From CAYZYO01 sp964482585 (GTDB taxonomy: Bacteria > Bacillota > Syntrophomonadia > Syntrophomonadales > Syntrophomonadaceae), in contig CAYZYO010000001.1 in assembly GCA_964482585.1 (NCBI GenBank), positions 1-44,186 of the forward strand: a stretch of 44,186 bases of DNA, given 5' to 3'. Each line of letters begins with the position of its first letter. The first letter of the stretch is position 1. Shown piece after piece: positions 1 to 7,241 of the stretch. Position numbers and translations under genes: made by a program. Under the pieces are notes generated by a model. The model worked only from the letters and a program-made list of their open reading frames with translations. It did no database searches and had not been told where the DNA came from.

Positions 1-639
1 AGTAATACTAACTTCAGCCGGAAAATGGCAGCGTATTTAGCTGCCCAACATGAACTTCCTGCGGAAAAACAGGATATTATAAGGTTTGCCATAGAAACCC
101 TGACAGTAAATATTGGAAATTTAATCTTAACCCTGGTAATTGGAGGCTTATTAGGAGTTTTTAAAGAGACTCTAGCGTGTATTATTACTGTGGGAGCTTT
201 TAGGCATACGGCAGGTGGTGCCCATTCCAAGTCACCGTGGCGATGCCTGGTAGGGACAATGGTGGTTTTTCCATCACTGGGTCTATTAGCCAGAAAGATT
301 AGTATAATTCAGCCCGGGTATGCTGAGTTATTAGCTATGGTTGTTATTATTATAGGTTTTATTTCTATCATATTACTGGCTCCGGTAGATACACCGGCAG
401 CTCCTATATTGTCGCCTTTCAGGAGAGAGAGGCTAAAAGTTTTTGCCATATCGACTATGGTACTTGTAACCGTACTAATAATTAGTCTAAACAAAAGTAC
501 GTGGAATAGTGCATCTGAAATTCAGATGTGTCTTGTATTAAGCACCCTATGGGCAAGTTTTAATCTAACAAAACCAGGCCATAGTCTATGGGAGTCTATA
601 GATGCACTGGGTTTTTCAAGAAAGAAGGAGGTGAAGTAA
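1..639 (+). CDS. agrB: AgrB-type pheromone-processing membrane endopeptidase, 5' end cut by window
   Basis: AgrB is a membrane cysteine endopeptidase that trims the AgrD precursor and closes its thiolactone ring. The frame is open from base 1 with no upstream stop. The first ATG is at 25, but the codons before it read FSRK, and the family usually has about a dozen residues before the equivalent of AAYLAAQ, so the true start probably lies just outside the window. Counted from ATG 25 (204 aa), the motif GGAHSKSPWRC gives His67 and Cys74, with the 7-residue spacing of the AgrB catalytic His-Cys pair. Several hydrophobic segments follow (about residues 28-58, 76-88, 97-118, 137-154). The agrD gene starts 1 base after the stop codon. 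No AgrC kinase or AgrA regulator is visible; they could lie upstream. The family call is firm; the N-terminus is not. Confidence 0.9.
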   Translation, partial: SNTNFSRKMAAYLAAQHELPAEKQDIIRFAIETLTVNIGNLILTLVIGGLLGVFKETLACIITVGAFRHTAGGAHSKSPWRCLVGTMVVFPSLGLLARKISIIQPGYAELLAMVVIIIGFISIILLAPVDTPAAPILSPFRRERLKVFAISTMVLVTVLIISLNKSTWNSASEIQMCLVLSTLWASFNLTKPGHSLWESIDALGFSRKKEVK

Positions 640-640
640 G

Positions 641-772
641 ATGAAGAAAGTGATGTATCGCTTTTCCGGGCTTATGGTTGCTGCATTCTTAGCCATAGGA
701 ACAATCGGAGCAACTCCAGCTTGCTGGTTTTTACACTACCAACCCGAAGTACCGGAATCACTGAGAAGGTAG
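641..772 (+). CDS. agrD: AgrD-type cyclic (thio)lactone autoinducer precursor, 43 aa
   Basis: This tiny gene begins at ATG 641, one base after agrB, with AAGGAGGTGAAG inside the agrB end as ribosome binding site. The 43-residue product has the AgrD layout: a basic, amphipathic/hydrophobic N-terminal leader (residues 1-24), a cysteine core ACWFLHY around Cys28, and an acidic/Pro tail QPEVPESLRR. In staphylococcal AgrD eight residues run from the ring cysteine to the EVP motif, and the spacing here is the same. By that alignment the ring would be Cys28-Trp-Phe-Leu-His32, cut before YQPEVP. The exact ring and leader cleavage are inference. The small size and position directly behind agrB make the assignment strong. 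Confidence 0.88.
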   Translation: MKKVMYRFSGLMVAAFLAIGTIGATPACWFLHYQPEVPESLRR

Positions 773-780
773 GTAAAAGT

Positions 781-807
781 AAAAGGGGTGGGATTTCCAC
801 CTCTTTT
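781..807 (+). terminator. Putative Rho-independent terminator behind agrBD
   Basis: Bases 781-791 and 797-807 form an 11-bp stem with a single G-U wobble and a 5-base loop (gattt). The T-run is the 3' arm itself. It lies 8 bases after the agrD stop and ends 31 bases before the next gene's start, so it probably separates the pheromone genes from the c-di-GMP gene, at least partly. Confidence 0.6.
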
Positions 808-838
808 GCAATTTACAGTTATATCGAGGTGGATTTAT

Positions 839-2536
839 TTGAATATAAAAGAAAACGAGACCCAAAGGAAAAAAGAAATATATGAGTATGTAACCACAAC
901 TCATATGATCTGCTTTTTTATAATGATATTTGGGTTGGTATTAAGTGAAGACTTTTTTGCCAGGGAACACTTTCCGGTAATAAGTACTCGTTTTTTGCTG
1001 TTCTTTTTTATAAGTATAATAGGGTTTATCGGTATAACTACCTATAATTCTAGAAACAAGGAAGGATTAAAGAGTAAAGGGTATTCCTGGGACGATTTGT
1101 TATATTTTTCTTTTCCATTACTGGTAGCGGTATTTATCCTGTTTTGTGTAAAAGAAACAATCTATTATCCCCAGGCTATTTTGCTGGTTCCAGTTATTAT
1201 TGTTGCTTCTGTCGGGGGAAAAAAGCCAGGTCTTATAATGGCTACACTTACTATTTTTATGTTGTTTATATACAATGGATTTAATGGGGGAGGGAATTCG
1301 GTTTATGTAATCCTGGAATCGAATTTAATTCTAATGTGTGTTATTTATATAGTAGGATGGTTTATTGGGATCCAGGCTGATTTGGAAAAACAACATCGCC
1401 AGGAATTAACCAAACTGGCAAATACCGATGTGCTGACCGGCTTGTATAATCACCGGTATTTTCAGGAAAAACTCTCTGAGTATATTAATAAAAATTCAGA
1501 TACCAGGCCATTATCTCTAATTATTATAGATATTGATTTTTTTAAACACTATAATGACAGCTATGGACATCTTTCCGGTGATAATGTAATAAGCAGTATT
1601 GGAAGTATTCTAGCCCAAAATGTGAAATCGCCAGGATTTGCGTCCCGCTACGGAGGAGATGAATTTGTAATAGTATTACCTGGCTATACCAGTAAAGAGG
1701 CGGCATATGAAGCTCAGGTAATTAGCCAGGAACTGAACAGGTTGAATTTCCCAGGGGAAGAATATCAACCTGAGGGGAAAATAACTGTATCCTGCGGTAT
1801 AGCTACCTATCCAAAACAGGCAAGTAATATTAAAGATCTAATAGAATATGCTGATCGCGCATTATACCGGGCTAAAAATCTAAATAGAAATAAAATTGAA
1901 ATCTACTTCTCGGTTTTTGATAGTCTAGAGGTAGAAAAAAATGAAGAAAAACTTTTAAATTCCATTCGCACCCTGGTGTCGGTAATTAATGCCAGAGATA
2001 GGTATACCTACGGTCATTCAGAAAGGGTTACTGATTATTCAATGGAAGTTGCCCGTTTAATAGGAATTGATGAAGAAGAGATAAGATTACTAAGCTATGC
2101 TGCCTTTTTACATGATATTGGAAAAATTGAAATAGATAGACATATTCTTAATAAAACTGATTTTCTTACGAAAAATGAGTGGAATATTTTGAAGAAACAC
2201 CCTGAGTGGGGTAGTGCTATTGTTAAAGAGGTAAAGATACTAGAACCAGCGGCAAAAATTATTCTACACCATCACGAGAATTATGATGGTTCAGGATATC
2301 CAGATGGGCTTAAGAGGGAAGAAATCCCACTTCTATCGAGAATTATCCGGGTTGTTGACAGCTATGATGCCATGACCTCAAATCGTCCTTACCGCAAGGG
2401 AATGGAGATTGATAAAGCATTACAAGAACTAGAGCGCTATCAAGGAACCATGTTTGATCCAGAGATAACAGTATGTTTTACTGAACTTATAAAAAGGGAA
2501 TTTAAAAAAAATAATAATCAAAAAGCAGCAATCTAG
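839..2536 (+). CDS. Membrane protein with GGDEF and HD-GYP domains (c-di-GMP turnover)
   Basis: A bifunctional c-di-GMP signalling protein of about 565 aa. Residues ~20-190 hold about six hydrophobic helices, a probable membrane sensor. A GGDEF domain follows: TDVLTGLYNHR opens it and the signature RYGGDEF lies near residue 272, intact for cyclase activity. The residues upstream are KSPG, so the RxxD product-inhibition site is missing. The C-terminal HD-GYP domain has HSERVTDYS, HDIGKIE (near 425), HHENYDGSGYPDG (near 480-490) and VVDSYDAM, all expected for phosphodiesterase activity. I chose TTG 839, preceded by GAGGTGG at 826-832, over an in-frame ATG at 788 that lies within the terminator hairpin. 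The adjacent agrBD hints at, but does not prove, a link to peptide signalling. Confidence 0.93.
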   Translation: MNIKENETQRKKEIYEYVTTTHMICFFIMIFGLVLSEDFFAREHFPVISTRFLLFFFISIIGFIGITTYNSRNKEGLKSKGYSWDDLLYFSFPLLVAVFILFCVKETIYYPQAILLVPVIIVASVGGKKPGLIMATLTIFMLFIYNGFNGGGNSVYVILESNLILMCVIYIVGWFIGIQADLEKQHRQELTKLANTDVLTGLYNHRYFQEKLSEYINKNSDTRPLSLIIIDIDFFKHYNDSYGHLSGDNVISSIGSILAQNVKSPGFASRYGGDEFVIVLPGYTSKEAAYEAQVISQELNRLNFPGEEYQPEGKITVSCGIATYPKQASNIKDLIEYADRALYRAKNLNRNKIEIYFSVFDSLEVEKNEEKLLNSIRTLVSVINARDRYTYGHSERVTDYSMEVARLIGIDEEEIRLLSYAAFLHDIGKIEIDRHILNKTDFLTKNEWNILKKHPEWGSAIVKEVKILEPAAKIILHHHENYDGSGYPDGLKREEIPLLSRIIRVVDSYDAMTSNRPYRKGMEIDKALQELERYQGTMFDPEITVCFTELIKREFKKNNNQKAAI

Positions 2537-2552
2537 CTGCTTAGGGAATTAT

Positions 2553-2783
2553 ATGATAATAATAAAATGTGCCAGGTGTAAATCAAAGATTTTTAAGTAT
2601 GAGAAAATAGGCAAGGGCCGTATTTTAAATTGCTGGCATAATAGGATAGTTGAAGATATAAGCATTCATAAAGAGGATGCAATCCTATGCCAGTGTGGAA
2701 ATTTAATTGGAATTGATATAGGAAAAGGCGTTAAGATGAAACAAAACAGTTTTATCTATACAGGAACCATAACCAAAAAATAA
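2553..2783 (+). CDS. Conserved small zinc-ribbon-like protein, 76 aa
   Basis: Function unknown. The product carries two Cys pairs, CARC near the N-terminus (residues 6-9) and CQC at about 50-52, followed by GNLIGIDIGKG and a C-terminal KMKQNSFIYTGTI. The arrangement suggests a small zinc-binding fold. It resembles short conserved proteins of unknown role in Clostridia (from memory, not searched). It starts 16 bases after the GGDEF/HD-GYP stop codon and could be co-transcribed with it. Its ribosome binding site (TTAGGGAA) is moderate. Coding status is well supported by the Cys spacing and the complete frame. Confidence 0.65.
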   Translation: MIIIKCARCKSKIFKYEKIGKGRILNCWHNRIVEDISIHKEDAILCQCGNLIGIDIGKGVKMKQNSFIYTGTITKK

Positions 2784-3110
2784 GGTTGTAATTTAGTAAG
2801 AGAATAATGGCTTAAAATGCAATCACCTTACCGGATAGAACTGTAGATAGAACCGTAGAGGCGACTTCAGTTGTCGTCCTGACATCCTGAATTACGGCGG
2901 CCGGTCGGAGACTGAAGTTTTCTCTACGTACAGTATAAGATACGGTACAATACACGAATTAAAGAATAACCGCAGAGTTAAAGGTAAAATATTATAATTG
3001 TTCCAGATACCTATTAAAATAAAAACCAAACTGTGTCCATCTGTGGTTAATCTACCTTGCTTTATTTTCATGGGTGGTTGTGTCCTCCGGGCATGGGGGG
3101 TTAGTTAAGT
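2784..3110. other. Non-coding stretch with repeat remnants
   Basis: No credible gene lies in these 327 bases. They hold the 75-bp inverted-repeat element listed separately. Near 3032-3050 there is a segment (tgtgtccatctgtggtta) that looks like a dispersed intergenic repeat common in bacterial genomes; that recognition is from memory. The stretch separates two convergent transcription units. Confidence 0.5.
2854..2928. repeat. 75-bp inverted-repeat (MITE- or hairpin-like) element
   Basis: The left arm CGTAGAGGCGACTTCAGT (2854-2871) and the right arm ACTGAAGTTTTCTCTACG (2911-2928) are reverse complements at 15 of 18 positions. The segment between them contains GC-rich partial symmetry (gttgtcgtcc, cggcggccgg). 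A relative of the right half occurs at 16186-16207, with only transition differences, which suggests a dispersed family. There is no coding capacity. Confidence 0.6.
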
Positions 3111-3563
3111 TTAAAAGTTTCGACCTCTACCCATACCTCTACCGCCAAAACTCCCGGATCTACCACTACCTCTACCGCTGGCCCTGCTACATCTCCTACC
3201 AATATTTTTTCGTGATCTAACACTCCCCCTATAGCCTCCATTCATCCCTCTGCCGTATGCTATTTCACTATTTTTAGCTATAGTTGAACGAAGATTATTA
3301 AATATCTCTAAGAGTTTATTTTGAGCAGGCTTTTGCATACGAGCCGGAGGTTCCCGGTGTGAATAATCTATCTGTTCGGTCTGATGAGGAATTAGAATAT
3401 CAGCCCCTTTTATAGCATCCACCGGGCATATATCACAACATAGTCCACAATTCCGACATAAAGAATTGTCTATCACTGCTTTACCATTAAACAAAGAAAT
3501 TGCTTGAAAATTGCACTGATCAATACATAGACCACATCCAGTGCAGTTTGAATCTATATACAT
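3111..3563 (-). CDS. 2[4Fe-4S] ferredoxin-like protein with Arg/Gly-rich C-terminal tail
   Basis: A small electron carrier of 150 aa. Residues 1-55 form a bacterial 2[4Fe-4S] ferredoxin domain: Cys7, 10, 13, 17 (CTGCGLCIDQC) and Cys36, 39, 42, 46 (CRNCGLCCDIC followed by Pro) are the two cluster motifs. A linker of about 45 residues follows, then a low-complexity tail (103-150) with 12 Arg and 15 Gly, rich in GRG, GGRG and GRGR units. Such tails are unusual on ferredoxins; RG-rich stretches can bind nucleic acid or protein partners, but no role is shown here. A ribosome binding site AGAGAGG precedes the ATG. A perfect Fur-type palindrome sits 28 bases upstream, so iron-dependent repression is likely. 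No partner gene is adjacent. Confidence 0.88.
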   Translation of the reverse strand: MYIDSNCTGCGLCIDQCNFQAISLFNGKAVIDNSLCRNCGLCCDICPVDAIKGADILIPHQTEQIDYSHREPPARMQKPAQNKLLEIFNNLRSTIAKNSEIAYGRGMNGGYRGSVRSRKNIGRRCSRASGRGSGRSGSFGGRGMGRGRNF

Positions 3564-3591
3564 AATAATAATCCTCTCTTCTTAATATGAC

Positions 3592-3610
3592 TATGATAAT
3601 CATTATCATA
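3592..3610 (-). promoter_or_regulatory. Fur box upstream of the RG-tailed ferredoxin
   Basis: TATGATAATCATTATCATA is a perfect 9-1-9 inverted repeat. It contains the exact Bacillus-type Fur 7-1-7 consensus (TGATAATnATTATCA) and differs from the PerR and Zur versions. On the reverse strand a TTTACA hexamer (plus-strand 3617-3622) lies 17 bases before TTATCA, so the box would overlap the promoter -10 region, a classical repression position. It serves the gene starting at 3563. Confidence 0.85.
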
Positions 3611-3824
3611 ACCTCATGTAAAACTCTAGTTCTTTTATGGGCATATGTCAATAAGAATATATTTCTCGCCAGCCAGCTGGAAACTGGTAAGATTATATAT
3701 AACAAATCCCTTACAACGAAAAAATCAAACAACGCCTGATATAAAAAATATCTCCCTGTTATATGAAGAGATGGAATTATTAATCGGGTTTTAACGAAAA
3801 TTAAACACAAGGGAGTGACCGGCA

Positions 3825-6800
3825 TTGACAGTGCGGTTTATTCTGGGACGAGAAGGTACAGGAAAAAGCCTATTCATTTTTGCAGATATAAAAAAAAGCC
3901 TTATTAATGAAACAGCAGACAAATTATTTCTAATAGTGCCAGAGCAGTTTACCCTCCAAACAGAGAGGGATTTAATTGAGAAAACTGAACTACCCGGGAT
4001 AATGAGGATTGAAGTTTTAAGTTTTAATCGACTTGCACACCGGGTTTTTAGTGAAATAGGCGGGTTAACCAGAACCCTTCTTACCGAACAAGGTAAGTAT
4101 ATGATATTAAGAAAGATAATCAATGAGAGAGAAAAAGACTTAACCATATTTAAAAAAGCGGTTAAAGATGTAGGCTTTGTAGAAAAAATAGGGAGGATTA
4201 TTTCAGAGTTTAAACAGCAGGATATTTTTCCAGAAGACCTCAGGGCAAAGATTGAAGAATTAGGTTCAGAAGTAATTGTCGGACCCAAGATACATGATAT
4301 AGCCGTTATATATGAAAGCTTTAACCAATACCTGCAAGACTGTTATTTAGATGTGGAAGATTACCTGAACCTGTTCATCGAAAAATTGCAGCAAGCAGAC
4401 TTTTTGCAAAATGCCCGGATCTGGATCGATGGATTCACATCATTTTCCCTGCAAAATATAAGAATAATAGAACAAATTATGCTTTTAGCTGATACAACTA
4501 CCCTGAGTTTCACCTTAGATCCTGGAAGAGACATCCGCGATAAGGAATTGTTCGACATATCCCAGATCACCTATGAAAGAATCAGCCGGCTGGTTGAGCA
4601 GTATGGTATGAAAACTAAAATCATCAACCTGGATCCAAATTCCTGGAATTCAACCAAAAGCCGAGAATTACTGCATGTTGAAACCGAGTTTTTCTCTTAT
4701 CCCTTTAAACAGTTTAAAGGAAGTATAGAGCATATTGATTTGTTTGCTGCTGCCAATATAAATACCGAGATAGAAAACGTGGCAGCTAAGGTGGTATCTC
4801 TGGTAAGGGATAAAGGATACCGGTTTAAAGATATAGCAGTAGTCAGTAATGACATAGAGCGTTACAGCGGTCTGATTAAAAAAGCATTTACTGGATATAA
4901 TATACCTTATTTTATTGATCATAAACTAAATACCCTGGAAAATCCTTTAGTATGTTTAATCCTATCCTCTCTCGAGGTTATTCAAAGGGGATATCGCTAT
5001 GAAGATGTTTTCTCTTTATTAAAGACCGGATTTAGCCAGCTAACAGATGATGAATATGAAATGCTGGAAAATTATGTTTTGCGATATGGAATTCAGGGTA
5101 ATAAGTGGCACCGGGAGTTTCATCTGGGGGAAAAGGAGACTTTAGAAGAACTAAACCGTTACCGGCATACGTTTATGAATCCTATACAGGCGTTAGAAGA
5201 GAAAATTAAAGGAAAAAAGACATTTGCTGCAATTACCAGGGCCTTGTACCAGTACCTGCAGGCAATTGCAGTTCCTGAAAATTTAGAAAACCGGATTAAT
5301 CAATTCACAGAGCTAGGGCTATATGAACTGGCAAATGAAAATACCCGGATATGGAATATTATTATGGAAGTATTTGATCAGATGGTTGATATTATGGGAG
5401 ATCAGGAGGTTAATATAAAAGAATACCGCAAAGTACTGGAGGCAGGATTTTTATCTTATGAGGTAGGGATCATTCCTACTACAATCGACCAGGTACTGCT
5501 TTTAAATATCCAGAGATCAAAAAGCCGTGGAATTAAAGCCCTTTTTATTGTAGGAGTAAACGATGGAATTTTACCTTCTGGACAGGATGAAGAGGAAATT
5601 TTATCTGGAGATGAAAAGGAAACTATTCAGGATATGGGATTGGACCTGGGGTTTAGTAAGGATAGGAACTCTGATGAAGAGAGGTTATTGACTTATAATA
5701 CCCTGGCTAAACCAGATGATTACCTTTGGATTAGTTATGCCCTGGCTGATGAAGAAGGGAAATCTATGAGGCCTTCTCTCTTTATTAACCGTTTTAAAAA
5801 ACTGTTTCCTGATTTAAGAATAAAAAGTGATATCATAAAAGACCGGCAAAGCGATTGGCAGATGGTATCAACCCCGGTTAGCAGCTTTAAATATCTTATT
5901 GAAAACCTGCGTTTATTTCTGGACGGGAAGGCTATTGAAGATTTTTGGTGGGATGTTTATGGCTGGTATTATTCCCAACCAGACTGGGATGATATAAGGA
6001 CGATAGTAATAGAGGGGTTTTTCCACCGTAATCAGGTTAATCATGTTGGTCGGGAACAGGCTAAAAGCCTGTATAACCTGCCTTTACGTACCAGTGTTTC
6101 CAGGCTTGAACAGTTCGTCAATTGTCCTTTTGCGCATTTTGTTCGTTACGGATTAAAGCCTCTTGAAAGGAAGCTGTATACTATGGATTCTCTTGATATA
6201 GGAGATTTTTTCCACGAATGTATTCGTTCTTTTGCCGAAAGCCTTAGCGATAATGATAAAAATTGGCGGCAGATAGAAAAAGAAGAATGTATTTTCATGA
6301 TGGATAAGGTTATGGATAAACAGATTCCGGGGCACGCAAGTGGTGTATTAATGAGTACTCATCGATATCAATACCTGGCACAAAGATTAAAAAGGATCGG
6401 GCAAAGAGCGGTCTGGACACTTACACAACACATAAAAAAGGGCGCCTTTGAACCCCTGGGGTATGAATTATATTTTGGTGATGGAGGGGAAATTCCCTCA
6501 CTGGAAATAAAACTGATGGATGGTGAAAGGTTTTATTTGGAAGGGAGGATTGACCGGGTTGATATCCTGAATCAAGATGACCTGGCTTATGTTAAAATAA
6601 TTGATTATAAAACCGGAGATAAGAATTTAAATCTATCTGATGTGTATTACGGCTTATCGCTGCAGCTTTTTATTTATCTACAGGCTGTACTCAATAGCCG
6701 TAAAGACTTGAAACCGGCGGGAGTCTTTTATTTTAAGATTGATGATCCTATCATCCAAACGGAAAAAAACCTGGTAGAGGAAATAGAGAAAGAGATTGCT

Positions 6801-7241
6801 AAAAAATTCAAAATGAGAGGAATAGTATTAGATGATACCAAAATTATTCGTCAAATAGACAACGAAATCCAGGGTTTTTCGGATATTATTCCGGTGAGAA
6901 TTACTGGCGAAGGGAAAATATTGAAAAATTCATTTGTTTTAAAAGAAGAAAACTTTTCCGCTCTGCTAAGGCATGTTGAAAAACTGGCGAAAGAAATTGG
7001 ACAAGAAATTATCCAGGGAAAGGTAAAGATTAATCCAATTAAATTAGAAAAGCAAAAAGCTTGTGACTACTGCCTTTATCGATCAATTTGTCAATTTGAC
7101 CAGCTTTTTATAGATAACAATTATAAGAACTTAAAAAGAATTAAGGATGAAGAAGTAATTTTCCGACTTCCTGATAAAAAAGGGGGCGATGTTGTTGATG
7201 AATTGGACACAGGAACAAAAGGCAGTAATTTCTGCACATAA
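3825..7241 (+). CDS. addB: ATP-dependent helicase/nuclease subunit AddB
   Basis: AddB partners AddA in the RecBCD-like complex that resects double-strand breaks and recognises Chi. The 1138-aa length is typical. A Walker A motif GREGTGKS occupies residues 8-15. The C-terminal nuclease has GRIDRVD and then IIDYKTG (about residues 907-930). Four cysteines for the AddB iron-sulfur cluster are present: one in FVNCPF (near 767) and three in the C-x2-C-x5-C cluster CDYCLYRSIC near 1080. The start is TTG 3825 with GGGAG at 3811-3815; translation from it gives the expected MTVRFILGREG. Its end overlaps addA, a sign of translational coupling. Confidence 0.97.
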   Translation: MTVRFILGREGTGKSLFIFADIKKSLINETADKLFLIVPEQFTLQTERDLIEKTELPGIMRIEVLSFNRLAHRVFSEIGGLTRTLLTEQGKYMILRKIINEREKDLTIFKKAVKDVGFVEKIGRIISEFKQQDIFPEDLRAKIEELGSEVIVGPKIHDIAVIYESFNQYLQDCYLDVEDYLNLFIEKLQQADFLQNARIWIDGFTSFSLQNIRIIEQIMLLADTTTLSFTLDPGRDIRDKELFDISQITYERISRLVEQYGMKTKIINLDPNSWNSTKSRELLHVETEFFSYPFKQFKGSIEHIDLFAAANINTEIENVAAKVVSLVRDKGYRFKDIAVVSNDIERYSGLIKKAFTGYNIPYFIDHKLNTLENPLVCLILSSLEVIQRGYRYEDVFSLLKTGFSQLTDDEYEMLENYVLRYGIQGNKWHREFHLGEKETLEELNRYRHTFMNPIQALEEKIKGKKTFAAITRALYQYLQAIAVPENLENRINQFTELGLYELANENTRIWNIIMEVFDQMVDIMGDQEVNIKEYRKVLEAGFLSYEVGIIPTTIDQVLLLNIQRSKSRGIKALFIVGVNDGILPSGQDEEEILSGDEKETIQDMGLDLGFSKDRNSDEERLLTYNTLAKPDDYLWISYALADEEGKSMRPSLFINRFKKLFPDLRIKSDIIKDRQSDWQMVSTPVSSFKYLIENLRLFLDGKAIEDFWWDVYGWYYSQPDWDDIRTIVIEGFFHRNQVNHVGREQAKSLYNLPLRTSVSRLEQFVNCPFAHFVRYGLKPLERKLYTMDSLDIGDFFHECIRSFAESLSDNDKNWRQIEKEECIFMMDKVMDKQIPGHASGVLMSTHRYQYLAQRLKRIGQRAVWTLTQHIKKGAFEPLGYELYFGDGGEIPSLEIKLMDGERFYLEGRIDRVDILNQDDLAYVKIIDYKTGDKNLNLSDVYYGLSLQLFIYLQAVLNSRKDLKPAGVFYFKIDDPIIQTEKNLVEEIEKEIAKKFKMRGIVLDDTKIIRQIDNEIQGFSDIIPVRITGEGKILKNSFVLKEENFSALLRHVEKLAKEIGQEIIQGKVKINPIKLEKQKACDYCLYRSICQFDQLFIDNNYKNLKRIKDEEVIFRLPDKKGGDVVDELDTGTKGSNFCT

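Noticed and set aside
3592..3610. PerR or Zur box rather than Fur box
   Set aside because: The inner 7-1-7 reads TGATAAT-n-ATTATCA, the Fur version; PerR would have TTATAAT and Zur TCGTAAT.
3520..3825. Reverse open frame of about 100 codons upstream of the ferredoxin
   Set aside because: It overlaps the ferredoxin start and the Fur-box promoter region, lacks a ribosome site and has no recognisable protein pattern.
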